From NCBI GenBank assembly GCA_021816665.1, contig JAKAXI010000086.1, positions 1 through 7,515 of the forward strand: 7,515 nucleotides of DNA, written 5' to 3'. The notes beneath the pieces were generated by a model that worked only from the letters and a program-made list of their open reading frames with translations, had not been told where the DNA came from and did no database searches. Position numbers and translations under genes: made by a program. The stretch comes from Bacillota bacterium. GTDB lineage: Bacteria; Bacillota; Bacilli; Alicyclobacillales; Alicyclobacillaceae. This document shows positions 1-5,913 of this stretch, piece after piece. Position 1 is the stretch's first letter. Each line of letters opens with the position of its first letter.

Positions 1-6
1 GTGTCG

Positions 7-50
7 AAAATGTCGCTAATGGCCACAAATCTGGCCTGCAGCGACATTTT
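7..50. terminator. Long inverted repeat, possible bidirectional terminator
   Basis: Perfect 11-bp arms AAAATGTCGCT (7-17) and AGCGACATTTT (40-50) enclose a second possible 4-bp stem formed by GGCC (21-24) and GGCC (33-36). The arms begin with an A run and end with a T run, the usual form of a bidirectional rho-independent terminator. It could back up the terminator at 82-112 for the leftward operon, or end a rightward gene lying left of the window. Its core (GTCGCTAA/AGCGAC) is shared with the hairpin at 87-112, so it may instead belong to a repeat family. Structure is seen directly; function is inferred. Confidence 0.55.
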
Positions 51-81
51 TGCACTTGTGTGCCCGCTGCTGGCTCGCAAC

Positions 82-112
82 AAAAAGGTTAGCGACGTCC
101 ACGTCGCTAACC
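82..112 (-). terminator. Rho-independent terminator of the pnt operon
   Basis: On the minus strand a perfect 12-bp stem, GGTTAGCGACGT paired with ACGTCGCTAACC (87-112), with a nominal 2-nt gap (in practice a tight 4-nt or larger loop), is followed immediately by TTTTTG (complement of 81-86). It lies 59 nt past the pntB stop codon, with no gene in between. This is a textbook intrinsic terminator and marks the 3' end of the leftward operon. Confidence 0.88.
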
Positions 113-171
113 GACAGCCCCCAAGCAATGGCCCGCGCAACCAACCTGTCACGCCACCCCCCAGCCGACTT

Positions 172-1563
172 TCACCCGACATCGTCGAGCGCCTTCAGTA
201 GTTGTCCGACTGAGGACTTTGCGTCGCCAAACAACATGCTCGTCTTCGGATTGGTGTAAAGCGGGTTGTCGATGCCTGCGAATCCCGGGTTCATCCCTCG
301 CTTCAGGACGATGACGCGATTCGCCTGATCCACGTTTAAAATGGGCATCCCGTACAGTGGACTCGAAGGGACGTTGCGTGCTGCAGGGTTCGTTACGTCG
401 TTGGCGCCAATCACAAGTACCACGTCCGTTTGTGGGAATTCAGGGTTAATTGCCTCCATTTCGTACAACTTCTCGTACGGTACATCGGCCTCCGCGAGAA
501 GGACGTTCATGTGTCCCGGCATGCGGCCAGCAACCGGATGGATGCCAAACAGCACATCCACGCCGCGAGGAGCTAACTTCTCGACGAGTTGTCGAACCTC
601 TTGCTGCGCTCTTGCCACGGCCATGCCGTATCCAGGCACAATAACCACCCGGCGCGCATACGCGAGCAGCATCGCGACGTCCTCAGGCGTCGCAGACTGA
701 ACGACGCCTCCGTCCGAGGCCACGAGCAGGCTTGCGTCCACTTTTCCGAAGGCGCCAAAGAAGATGTTCGTGATGGGCCTGTTCATCGCCCGGCTCATTT
801 GCTGCGTCAAGATTGTCCCTGACGCCCCCACTAGCGCGCCCGCGATGACAAGCACGTTGTTGGCGAGGAGAAATCCCGTCGCAGCAGCCGCGAGACCCGT
901 AAGCGCGTTCAACAAGGAGATCACGACCGGCATGTCAGCTCCGCCAATCGGCAGCGTAACCAGCGCGCCAAGCGCCATCGCGATCAGCACAAACAGGACG
1001 AACACCCCACTAGACACTGTCGGAGCACCTGCCAGGCACCACACAGCCAAGCCGAGCGCAACCAACAGCAGGAGACCGTTGAGAGGCTTTTGGGCAGGGT
1101 AGGTGATTGGGCGTCCCGTGATCCACTCCTGTAGCTTGATGAAAGCGAGCAGGCTGCCCGTAAAGCTGATGGAGCCAATCAGGATTGTGAACAGCGATGC
1201 GATCATCGCTGTCGGTGACAGAGGACCAGATGACCCCACAGCGTGGATCCACTCACCAATCGAAACGAGGGCAGCAGCTCCGCCGCCCATGCCGTTAAAC
1301 AGTGCAACCATCTGCGGCATGGCCGTCATTTGTACTTTTCGCGCTGATACCGTACCTACTGCAACGCCGGCTGCAACGGCGACGATAATGACCGTCCAGG
1401 AGAAGTGATGATCAGTTACGATCACGGTAACAAGTGCTACGAGCATGCCAACTGCGGACAACCAGTTCCCTGACCGCGCAGTCGCAGGTGACCTCAGCCG
1501 CCTGACGCCGAGCATAAACATCACGGAGGTCACCAGGTACCCGATTTGTGACGCAAAACTCAT
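172..1563 (-). CDS. pntB: NAD(P) transhydrogenase subunit beta (PntB)
   Basis: Beta subunit of the proton-translocating transhydrogenase, which moves hydride between NADH and NADP+ coupled to proton flow across the cytoplasmic membrane. The 463 residues match the family's usual length. Residues about 5-265 are hydrophobic membrane segments (domain II). From about 285 on is the soluble NADP(H)-binding domain III, with the fingerprint GYGMAVARAQ (311-320), GIHPVAGRMPGHMN (340-353), GANDVTNPAA (386-395), KRGMNPG (421-427) and FGDAKSS (445-451), all close to E. coli PntB as I recall it. The ATG is preceded by GGAGGG (1573-1578) with a 9-nt spacer. It starts 17 nt after pntAB and is the last gene of the operon, followed by the terminator at 82-112. 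Subunit identity is very secure. Confidence 0.97.
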   Translation of the reverse strand: MSFASQIGYLVTSVMFMLGVRRLRSPATARSGNWLSAVGMLVALVTVIVTDHHFSWTVIIVAVAAGVAVGTVSARKVQMTAMPQMVALFNGMGGGAAALVSIGEWIHAVGSSGPLSPTAMIASLFTILIGSISFTGSLLAFIKLQEWITGRPITYPAQKPLNGLLLLVALGLAVWCLAGAPTVSSGVFVLFVLIAMALGALVTLPIGGADMPVVISLLNALTGLAAAATGFLLANNVLVIAGALVGASGTILTQQMSRAMNRPITNIFFGAFGKVDASLLVASDGGVVQSATPEDVAMLLAYARRVVIVPGYGMAVARAQQEVRQLVEKLAPRGVDVLFGIHPVAGRMPGHMNVLLAEADVPYEKLYEMEAINPEFPQTDVVLVIGANDVTNPAARNVPSSPLYGMPILNVDQANRVIVLKRGMNPGFAGIDNPLYTNPKTSMLFGDAKSSVGQLLKALDDVG

Positions 1564-1580
1564 GTCCCTTATCCCTCCGC

Positions 1581-1865
1581 TCAGCGCTTAGTGTGAAACA
1601 TCCTGAGGATGCGATCCGTCACGACAAACCCGCCGACCACGTTCAGCGTGGCCAGAAACACCGCACCGCCGCTGATAATCTGGGCCAGCGGGCCGTGAAT
1701 CGTGGAGGCGAGCGTCAACGCGCCGACGAGGACGATGCCATGAATGGCGTTGGTCGCAGACATCAGCGGGGTATGCAGCACCGAAGGGACCTTCGAGATC
1801 AGCTGAAACCCGACAAACACCGCCAACACGAAAATGTACAATTCAACGAGCAGGGTCGAGTGCAT
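1581..1865 (-). CDS. pntAB: NAD(P) transhydrogenase alpha subunit, membrane part (PntAB)
   Basis: Small membrane component of the transhydrogenase, equivalent to the C-terminal membrane part of E. coli PntA. In this organism the alpha chain is split into two genes, as in Rhodospirillum rubrum. The 94 residues hold about three hydrophobic segments (roughly 4-22, 42-58, 63-82). The stretch SKVPSVLHTPLMSATNAIHG (24-43) and the ending GGFVVTDRILRMF (78-90) are strongly conserved family motifs. With PntB it forms the proton channel. The ATG follows the pntAA stop by 5 nt, and its Shine-Dalgarno AGGAG (1875-1879) lies inside the end of pntAA, which suggests translational coupling. I recognise the family with high certainty. 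Confidence 0.95.
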   Translation of the reverse strand: MHSTLLVELYIFVLAVFVGFQLISKVPSVLHTPLMSATNAIHGIVLVGALTLASTIHGPLAQIISGGAVFLATLNVVGGFVVTDRILRMFHTKR

Positions 1866-1870
1866 AATGG

Positions 1871-3040
1871 CTAACTCCTCTCAGCGAACAACCGTCTTTG
1901 TAGGCTCTCATTCACGATTTCGCCGTTCAAGATGAGGCATGTCCGATGAACGATCTCGTCGCTCAAATCAAGCTCGGTCCGGCCGCTTGGTGAGACGGCA
2001 AGCCCCTGTGAGACGCAGTGTTGAAAGAATGTGGTCACATTCCTCGCGTACAGTTGACTTGCAGGGATGGGAAGCTGTGAAGGTACGTTGAACGGGGCTG
2101 CGATGGTCACGCCGTGTCGAACGACGGTCTCCCCAGGTTCCGTCAGCTCGCAGTTGCCACTCGCTTCCGCGGCGAGATCGACAATCACAGACCCCGGCCG
2201 CATACTCCGGACCATTTCAGTTGTGATCAGAATCGGGGCGCGCTGGCCGGGAATGAGCGCTGTCGTGATTACGACGTCTGCCTCTGCCACCGGCTTCGCC
2301 AAAGCTTCGAGTTCACGCCGATGCAGGTCATCTGCGAGCGCCCGAGCGTACCCGTCCTGCGTCTGTGCCGTCTGGACGTCTACCGTCAAGAATGACGCGC
2401 CGAGACTTTCCACCTGCTCGCGCACAATGGGACGCGTGTCAAACGCCTGAACGACAGCTCCCAGTCGGCGGGCGGTTGCGATCGCTTGCAAACCGGCGAC
2501 CCCGGCGCCAAGGACCAAGACCTTGGCGGGGGGGATGGTGCCGGCAGCCGTCATAAACAATGGGAAAAACTTTGGCAACCGTTCTGCGGCGAGGAGGACG
2601 GAGCGGTAACCCGACACTGTGCTCATCGACGACAGGACGTCCATGCTCTGCGACCGGCTGATCCGCGGGATCGAGCCCATGTTAAACAGTGTGACGCCGC
2701 AGTCAGTCAGGCGGTGGTAGTACGCCGGGTCGTCGCTCAGCGGTTGCACTTGGGCGATGAGGACCGTCCCTGCATTCACGTTCTGCAAATCTGATGCGTC
2801 GTCCATTCCTAATCCACGAATCCCAAAAACCACGTCAGATGTGGTCAGAATGCTCGACAAATCCTCTGCAATGTCAGCTCCGACTGACAGGTAGTCAGCG
2901 TCGTCAAACAGAGCGCCTGTCCCGGCGCCGCTTTGAACAGTTACTGTGTGTCCGTCGCCGATCAACCGCTTGACTGCGTCAGGGGCGAGAGAGACTCGTC
3001 GTTCGCCTGCGGCGCGTTCTCGCAGGACACCAAGTTTCAT
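1871..3040 (-). CDS. pntAA: NAD(P) transhydrogenase alpha subunit, NAD-binding part (PntAA)
   Basis: Soluble domain I of transhydrogenase, the peripheral subunit that binds NAD(H) and passes hydride to domain III of PntB; related to alanine dehydrogenase. The 389 residues begin with the family's N-terminal pattern (MKLGVLRERAAGERRV). The mobile RQD loop is intact, R126-Q131-D134, with the same spacing as the R. rubrum enzyme. The Rossmann fingerprint GAGVAG lies at 178-183, with the acidic residue D201 (FDTRP) that selects NAD over NADP. The chain ends without membrane segments, confirming the split form. The ATG at 3040 has AAGGA (3053-3057) upstream at a rather long 12-nt spacing, partly inside a small inverted repeat (3057-3069). 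It starts 40 nt after the oxidoreductase gene, with no terminator seen between them. Confidence 0.96.
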   Translation of the reverse strand: MKLGVLRERAAGERRVSLAPDAVKRLIGDGHTVTVQSGAGTGALFDDADYLSVGADIAEDLSSILTTSDVVFGIRGLGMDDASDLQNVNAGTVLIAQVQPLSDDPAYYHRLTDCGVTLFNMGSIPRISRSQSMDVLSSMSTVSGYRSVLLAAERLPKFFPLFMTAAGTIPPAKVLVLGAGVAGLQAIATARRLGAVVQAFDTRPIVREQVESLGASFLTVDVQTAQTQDGYARALADDLHRRELEALAKPVAEADVVITTALIPGQRAPILITTEMVRSMRPGSVIVDLAAEASGNCELTEPGETVVRHGVTIAAPFNVPSQLPIPASQLYARNVTTFFQHCVSQGLAVSPSGRTELDLSDEIVHRTCLILNGEIVNESLQRRLFAERS

Positions 3041-3080
3041 TGGCCTACCACATCCTTCGCCAATGGCGATCCCGCTGGCC

Positions 3081-4142
3081 TCAGCCCTCGAGAATCTCCT
3101 GAATCTCGACCGGGCGGTTCTCCTGGTTCGACCGTACGCCAGCCAGCACGACGGCCACGTTGAGCACGGCTGCCCTGGCGCCGACTTCTACGACGGCCTC
3201 GCCCCGGATCGCTTGAGCAAACTCTTCAATCTCGTCGCGCAGGTGGTTGGTGCGTGAGAATTGCACAGGCCCTTTGGCCAGGGTGCGGTTGTCTGGATCG
3301 TCGCTGAGGTGTTCGAACTCCACTTTGAGCAGCGAAGAGTGTTCATCGGTCACATCAGAGTTGCTCCACCAGCCGAAATCGAGTTCATAGAACAAGTTCG
3401 CTGTCGTGCCGTACATGTTGAAGGTAAACGAACCAGGGCAAGCCCAGTTCGTGCCCAAGTAGCCCATCGTGCCGTCCTCAAACTCCACCAGCGTCTGCAA
3501 CACGGTGCTGTTTGACACCTTCGTGTACATCGGCTTTCCCATCGTAAACACCTGTTTTACGGGCCCCATCAGGTACTGCATGTTGTCGATCTGGTGCACG
3601 CCGAGTTGGGTCAACGGACCGCCGGGAGATTTTTCCGGGTTGCCTCGCCAGTCTCCAGGTTTCAGTTCCAATCCACGCTCGTTCGAGAACACAGCTTCTA
3701 CGGTGGACACTTGCCCGAGTGCGCCGGAGTTTTTCATTTCCTTCATCTTGCGCAGGCCGCCTAATCGACGAGCGCTGTGTCCGCACATGAAGGTGATCCC
3801 GGTTTCGTTCACGACCCGCTCGATCAGCAGCGCTTCCTGCAGGTCCACCGCAATCGGCTTTTCTACGTAGACGTGCTTTCCAGCGCGGGCGACTTGTTCA
3901 ATGACGGACGCGTGGTGGTCGTTTGGAACTGTGACAATTACACCTTCGATGTCGTCTCGTTGCAACAGCGCTTCGAGGCTGTCACTGTACTCGCAACCGT
4001 ACTTCTGAGCAAACGCTTGTCCTTTCTCCGGGCTTCGGTTGTAACAAGTCACAAGCTGTACGTCCGGGCTCGGTGTATAGGCGTCCGCCAACACGTTGGC
4101 CCAGCGGCCCACTCCAACGGCGGCAATGCGCACCGGATCCAT
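3081..4142 (-). CDS. Gfo/Idh/MocA-family NAD(P)-dependent oxidoreductase
   Basis: Cytoplasmic dehydrogenase of the glucose-fructose oxidoreductase / inositol dehydrogenase / MocA superfamily, 353 residues, a normal length. The N-terminal Rossmann fold carries GVGRWA (10-15); the family's EKP motif is at 94-96 with catalytic-type Lys95. The C-terminal substrate domain holds GVHQID (181-186) with the usual His183 and Asp186. The Asp normally found four residues before that His (D-x-G-x-H in inositol dehydrogenase) is Gln179 here, so the proton-relay or substrate-binding details differ from the classic enzyme. The ATG is preceded by GAGGAGG (4150-4156) with a 7-nt spacer. It sits between the lyase genes and the transhydrogenase genes, so it probably oxidises or reduces an intermediate of the same pathway. 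The substrate, and NAD versus NADP preference, cannot be read from the sequence. Confidence 0.9.
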   Translation of the reverse strand: MDPVRIAAVGVGRWANVLADAYTPSPDVQLVTCYNRSPEKGQAFAQKYGCEYSDSLEALLQRDDIEGVIVTVPNDHHASVIEQVARAGKHVYVEKPIAVDLQEALLIERVVNETGITFMCGHSARRLGGLRKMKEMKNSGALGQVSTVEAVFSNERGLELKPGDWRGNPEKSPGGPLTQLGVHQIDNMQYLMGPVKQVFTMGKPMYTKVSNSTVLQTLVEFEDGTMGYLGTNWACPGSFTFNMYGTTANLFYELDFGWWSNSDVTDEHSSLLKVEFEHLSDDPDNRTLAKGPVQFSRTNHLRDEIEEFAQAIRGEAVVEVGARAAVLNVAVVLAGVRSNQENRPVEIQEILEG

Positions 4143-4209
4143 GGGAAAACCTCCTCGTCAATAAATAAGTAGAGACTACAGAACGCGCGCCGATAAGAAA
4201 GCTGTCGTG
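4143..4209 (-). other. Intergenic gap between lyase and oxidoreductase genes
   Basis: This 67-nt gap is the longest inside the leftward operon. It holds the strong Shine-Dalgarno GAGGAGG (4150-4156) of the oxidoreductase and a small stem GTAG/CTAC around 4170-4180. I see no terminator hairpin with a T run and no convincing -35/-10 pair, so read-through from the lyase genes is the simplest reading. Confidence 0.5.
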
Positions 4210-5364
4210 TCAGGCGCTGGGGTAGAGTTTGGTGAGGACGAACTCCCGATGTCCGAGGGACTCAGCCGCGGTCAGTCGCCCGTTCGACGTTTTGACCATC
4301 AGTTCCTCAAGCGCGTCGCCTGCCTCATCAAGCGTCATATCGTGACTGAGCAAACCGCTCACGTCGAGGTCAATGTGCTCTTTCATCACCGTCGCTGTCT
4401 TCGGGTTGCCGGTCAATTTGATCACCGGTTCAACCGGGTTGCCCACGATATTTCCTTGTCCGGTGGGGAAGAAGTGCAAGACGGCGCCGCCTGCAGCCAT
4501 CAGTGTTACGCACTCTGCTGCCGCCGACGAGGAGTCCATGAAATTCAGTCCCCTTTTCGTTGGAGCCTCGGCAAAGTCGAGGACGTCGACGACCGGTTTG
4601 GTACCAGTCTTCTCGATGTTGCCCATGGCCTTTTCTTCAATGGTGCTAAGGCCCCCAGCGATATTGCCCTGCGTAGGTTGAGACCCTAACAGGTCGACGC
4701 CTTGCGACTGAATGAACGTCACATAGTTCTGAAAAGTTCTCACGAACTTTCCCATCACGCCAGGGCTCTCACACCGTGCCGCAATCAGGTGTTCACCGCC
4801 TGTGAGCTCTGACGTCTCGCCAAAGATGACCGTCGCGCCAGCGTCAATCAATCGGTCTACAACGACGCCGACTGTGGGACAAGAGGCGAGTCCAGTGGTA
4901 GTATCCGACTCTCCGCACTTGATGCTGACGATGAGGTCCGACCAGTCCACCGGTTCACGCTGGAGTTCCGAGGCGTACTGAACGAACTCCTGAGCTTTCC
5001 AGCAGGCCTGTCGGACAGTTTCCAGTTCACCTTGACCTTCGATGTTAAACCACGCGACGGGCTTGCCCGTCTCCGCGATTCCGTCCGCAATGCGTTTCGT
5101 CCAGTTCGGTTCGATGCCAATCACAATCGCGGCGGCCACGTTTGCGTTGCGCCCAGTTCCGATCAGGGTTCGAAAGTGCAGTTCCAGGTCTCTGCCGTAC
5201 TGCAGCCGACCGTATGGATGAGAGAGTGCCATCGTTCCGGGAATCTTGTCAGCGACAGCCTCACAAGCTTCATTCGAAATGTCATCCACAGGGATGATCA
5301 CGACATGATTGCGGATGCCAACGCTGCCGTCTGGGCGTCTATATCCGAGGATTGGTTTTGACAT
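4210..5364 (-). CDS. UxaA/SuyB-family lyase, large subunit
   Basis: Large catalytic subunit of a two-subunit lyase of the altronate/galactarate dehydratase (UxaA, GarD) and sulfolactate sulfo-lyase (SuyB) superfamily. These enzymes eliminate water or sulfite from hydroxy acids in the cytoplasm. Of 384 residues, the family landmarks are [13 protein letters not shown] (8-20), HPYGRLQYG (49-57), KCGESD (149-154), [12 protein letters not shown] (182-193), [16 protein letters not shown] (233-248) and TGQGNIVGN (301-309). Compared with E. coli UxaA as I remember it, the Cys of its SHTYGCSQ motif is Arg53 here, and its IGLGCEN motif has become IGIEPN (82-87) with no Cys; Cys150 remains. The start ATG has GAGGTGG (5372-5378) upstream and lies 1 nt after the small-subunit stop, indicating coupled translation. 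Default annotation pipelines would say altronate dehydratase; the altered motifs and split form favour a SuyB-like or unknown specificity. Family certain, substrate open. Confidence 0.88.
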   Translation of the reverse strand: MSKPILGYRRPDGSVGIRNHVVIIPVDDISNEACEAVADKIPGTMALSHPYGRLQYGRDLELHFRTLIGTGRNANVAAAIVIGIEPNWTKRIADGIAETGKPVAWFNIEGQGELETVRQACWKAQEFVQYASELQREPVDWSDLIVSIKCGESDTTTGLASCPTVGVVVDRLIDAGATVIFGETSELTGGEHLIAARCESPGVMGKFVRTFQNYVTFIQSQGVDLLGSQPTQGNIAGGLSTIEEKAMGNIEKTGTKPVVDVLDFAEAPTKRGLNFMDSSSAAAECVTLMAAGGAVLHFFPTGQGNIVGNPVEPVIKLTGNPKTATVMKEHIDLDVSGLLSHDMTLDEAGDALEELMVKTSNGRLTAAESLGHREFVLTKLYPSA

Positions 5365-5365
5365 G

Positions 5366-5647
5366 TCATGCCCACCTCTTTGTGCGGATGTTGTGTGTGT
5401 GAACGTAGTCGCCGACGGACCAGGGTTCTGAGGTGACTCCGATCACCTGCCCGTACTCAATGACATCAGCGCCTGCTGGGTGCTCGACGAGGGCAATCTT
5501 GTGGCCGAGCGGGATGGAGTTCCTGGCGACGACTTCAACCGTGGAATTGTCATCCATGTACACGCCCTGGATGGTCTCGCCCTCCGCAATGTCGACTGTG
5601 GCTACGCCGACATGATCCGCTCGTCTGTGCACCAGGAATTTGTGCAT
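5366..5647 (-). CDS. UxaA/SuyA-family lyase, small SAF-domain subunit
   Basis: Small partner of the lyase encoded just downstream, 93 residues, corresponding to the N-terminal SAF domain of full-length UxaA. Visible motifs are IPLGHKIAL (45-53), [12 protein letters not shown] (59-70) and the C-terminal [11 protein letters not shown] (79-89), matching the GHKFAL, GANVIKYG and HVHAHNTRT segments of E. coli UxaA as I recall it. Separate small and large subunits are the arrangement of (2R)-sulfolactate sulfo-lyase SuyAB, and are also found in some altronate dehydratases. The ATG has a very strong AAAGGAGG (5657-5664) at a 9-nt spacing. First gene of the leftward operon; a predicted promoter and operator lie directly upstream (5676-5727). 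Confidence 0.88.
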   Translation of the reverse strand: MHKFLVHRRADHVGVATVDIAEGETIQGVYMDDNSTVEVVARNSIPLGHKIALVEHPAGADVIEYGQVIGVTSEPWSVGDYVHTHNIRTKRWA

Positions 5648-5675
5648 CGCTGCTTGCCTCCTTTGGTATGGGTAT

Positions 5676-5688
5676 GTGGTATTACCAC
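5676..5688. promoter_or_regulatory. GntR/FadR-type operator, lyase-proximal
   Basis: Perfect palindrome GTGGT-ATT-ACCAC. The core TGGT-N3-ACCA fits the generic site for FadR-subfamily GntR regulators, which often respond to hexuronates, gluconate, lactate and related acids. It sits within about 5-17 nt downstream of the predicted start site of the leftward promoter, where a bound protein would block transcription. The sequence TATGTGGTATTACC (5673-5686) recurs with one change at 5791-5804. A further half-site TGGTAT occurs at 5664-5669 next to the Shine-Dalgarno. The regulator gene is not in the window. Confidence 0.6.
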
Positions 5689-5698
5689 TGATGCGTCG

Positions 5699-5727
5699 AG
5701 CCTAACTGAGCCTCAATATTTTGTCAA
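5699..5727 (-). promoter_or_regulatory. Predicted promoter of the lyase-pnt operon
   Basis: On the minus strand a perfect -35 TTGACA (5722-5727) is followed by a 17-nt spacer and TAGGCT (5699-5704), which matches the -10 consensus at 3 of 6 positions. AT-rich DNA lies upstream of the -35. The predicted start, near 5692, leaves a leader of about 45 nt containing the operator and a strong Shine-Dalgarno. The weak -10 means the exact box is uncertain. Confidence 0.5.
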
Positions 5728-5764
5728 TAGCCAATCAAATCAAAACAAAATTGATTTCAGATTA

Positions 5765-5793
5765 TTGACTCAAATTAAATTGCGTACTAGTAT
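5765..5793 (+). promoter_or_regulatory. Predicted promoter of the ABC transporter operon
   Basis: TTGACT (5765-5770, 5 of 6 matches) and TAGTAT (5788-5793, 4 of 6) are separated by exactly 17 nt, a good sigma-A-type promoter. Upstream DNA is A/T-rich. The operator-like palindrome at 5792-5808 overlaps the -10 and the expected start near 5800, so repression by steric block is likely. Confidence 0.6.
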
Positions 5794-5808
5794 GTGGTAT
5801 GACCTCAT
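5792..5808. promoter_or_regulatory. GntR/FadR-type operator, transporter-proximal
   Basis: Imperfect 17-bp palindrome ATGTGGT-ATG-ACCTCAT with six of seven arm pairs complementary (5795/5805 mismatch). It shares TATGTGGTAT(T/G)ACC with the operator at 5676-5688, 118 nt away. It covers the end of the -10 box and the expected transcription start of the rightward promoter. The pair of sites suggests one regulator controls both divergent units, possibly by looping. Confidence 0.55.
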
Positions 5809-5851
5809 GACAATGTAGTCCGGAAAACACGGTTTGGCTGCACACCTCAGA

Positions 5852-5905
5852 CCTAGCAATCAGGCGGCCGCTATGGGTAGTGATTCTACTTCGCTAGGCG
5901 GGAGG
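5852..5905 (+). promoter_or_regulatory. Leader stem and Shine-Dalgarno fixing the TTG start
   Basis: The Shine-Dalgarno GGGAGG (5900-5905) lies 8 nt before TTG at 5914, and the next in-frame ATG is 51 codons in, past the Walker A motif, so TTG is the start. Just upstream, CCTAGC (5852-5857) can pair with GCTAGG (5893-5898), enclosing the palindrome GCGGCCGC (5864-5871) and a GTAG/CTAC stem (5877-5889). The fold may present or mask the ribosome site; this is a weak inference. Confidence 0.45.
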
Positions 5906-5913
5906 CGTGGAAT

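Larger units (their letters stand above)
5648..5913. other. Divergent regulatory region
   Basis: This 266-nt gene-free stretch separates the leftward lyase-pnt operon from the rightward ABC transporter genes. Its middle (about 5709-5785) is markedly AT-rich against GC-rich flanks. It holds two divergent sigma-A-like promoters, two near-identical operator-like sites 118 nt apart, a separate 7-bp inverted repeat (AAATCAA 5737-5743, TTGATTT 5751-5757), and a leader of roughly 110 nt before the ATPase gene. No credible ORF is present; ATG-ACA-ATG-TAG at 5807-5818 is too short to claim. Confidence 0.8.

Noticed and set aside
1..201. Rightward open frame of 66 residues from GTG at 1
   Set aside because: It runs through both hairpins and over the pntB stop, has no Shine-Dalgarno in view, and shows no recognisable motif; the hairpins are better explained as terminators.
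4207..4689. Rightward open frame of 160 residues opposite the lyase large subunit
   Set aside because: Complement of conserved lyase sequence; long only because of GC-rich codon bias.
5807..5818. Three-codon leader ORF ATG-ACA-ATG-TAG
   Set aside because: Too short, no Shine-Dalgarno, and overlaps the operator; chance occurrence is likely.
5864..5871. GCGGCCGC palindrome as a regulatory site
   Set aside because: An 8-bp GC palindrome is expected by chance in GC-rich DNA and lies inside a leader stem; no partner copy was seen.
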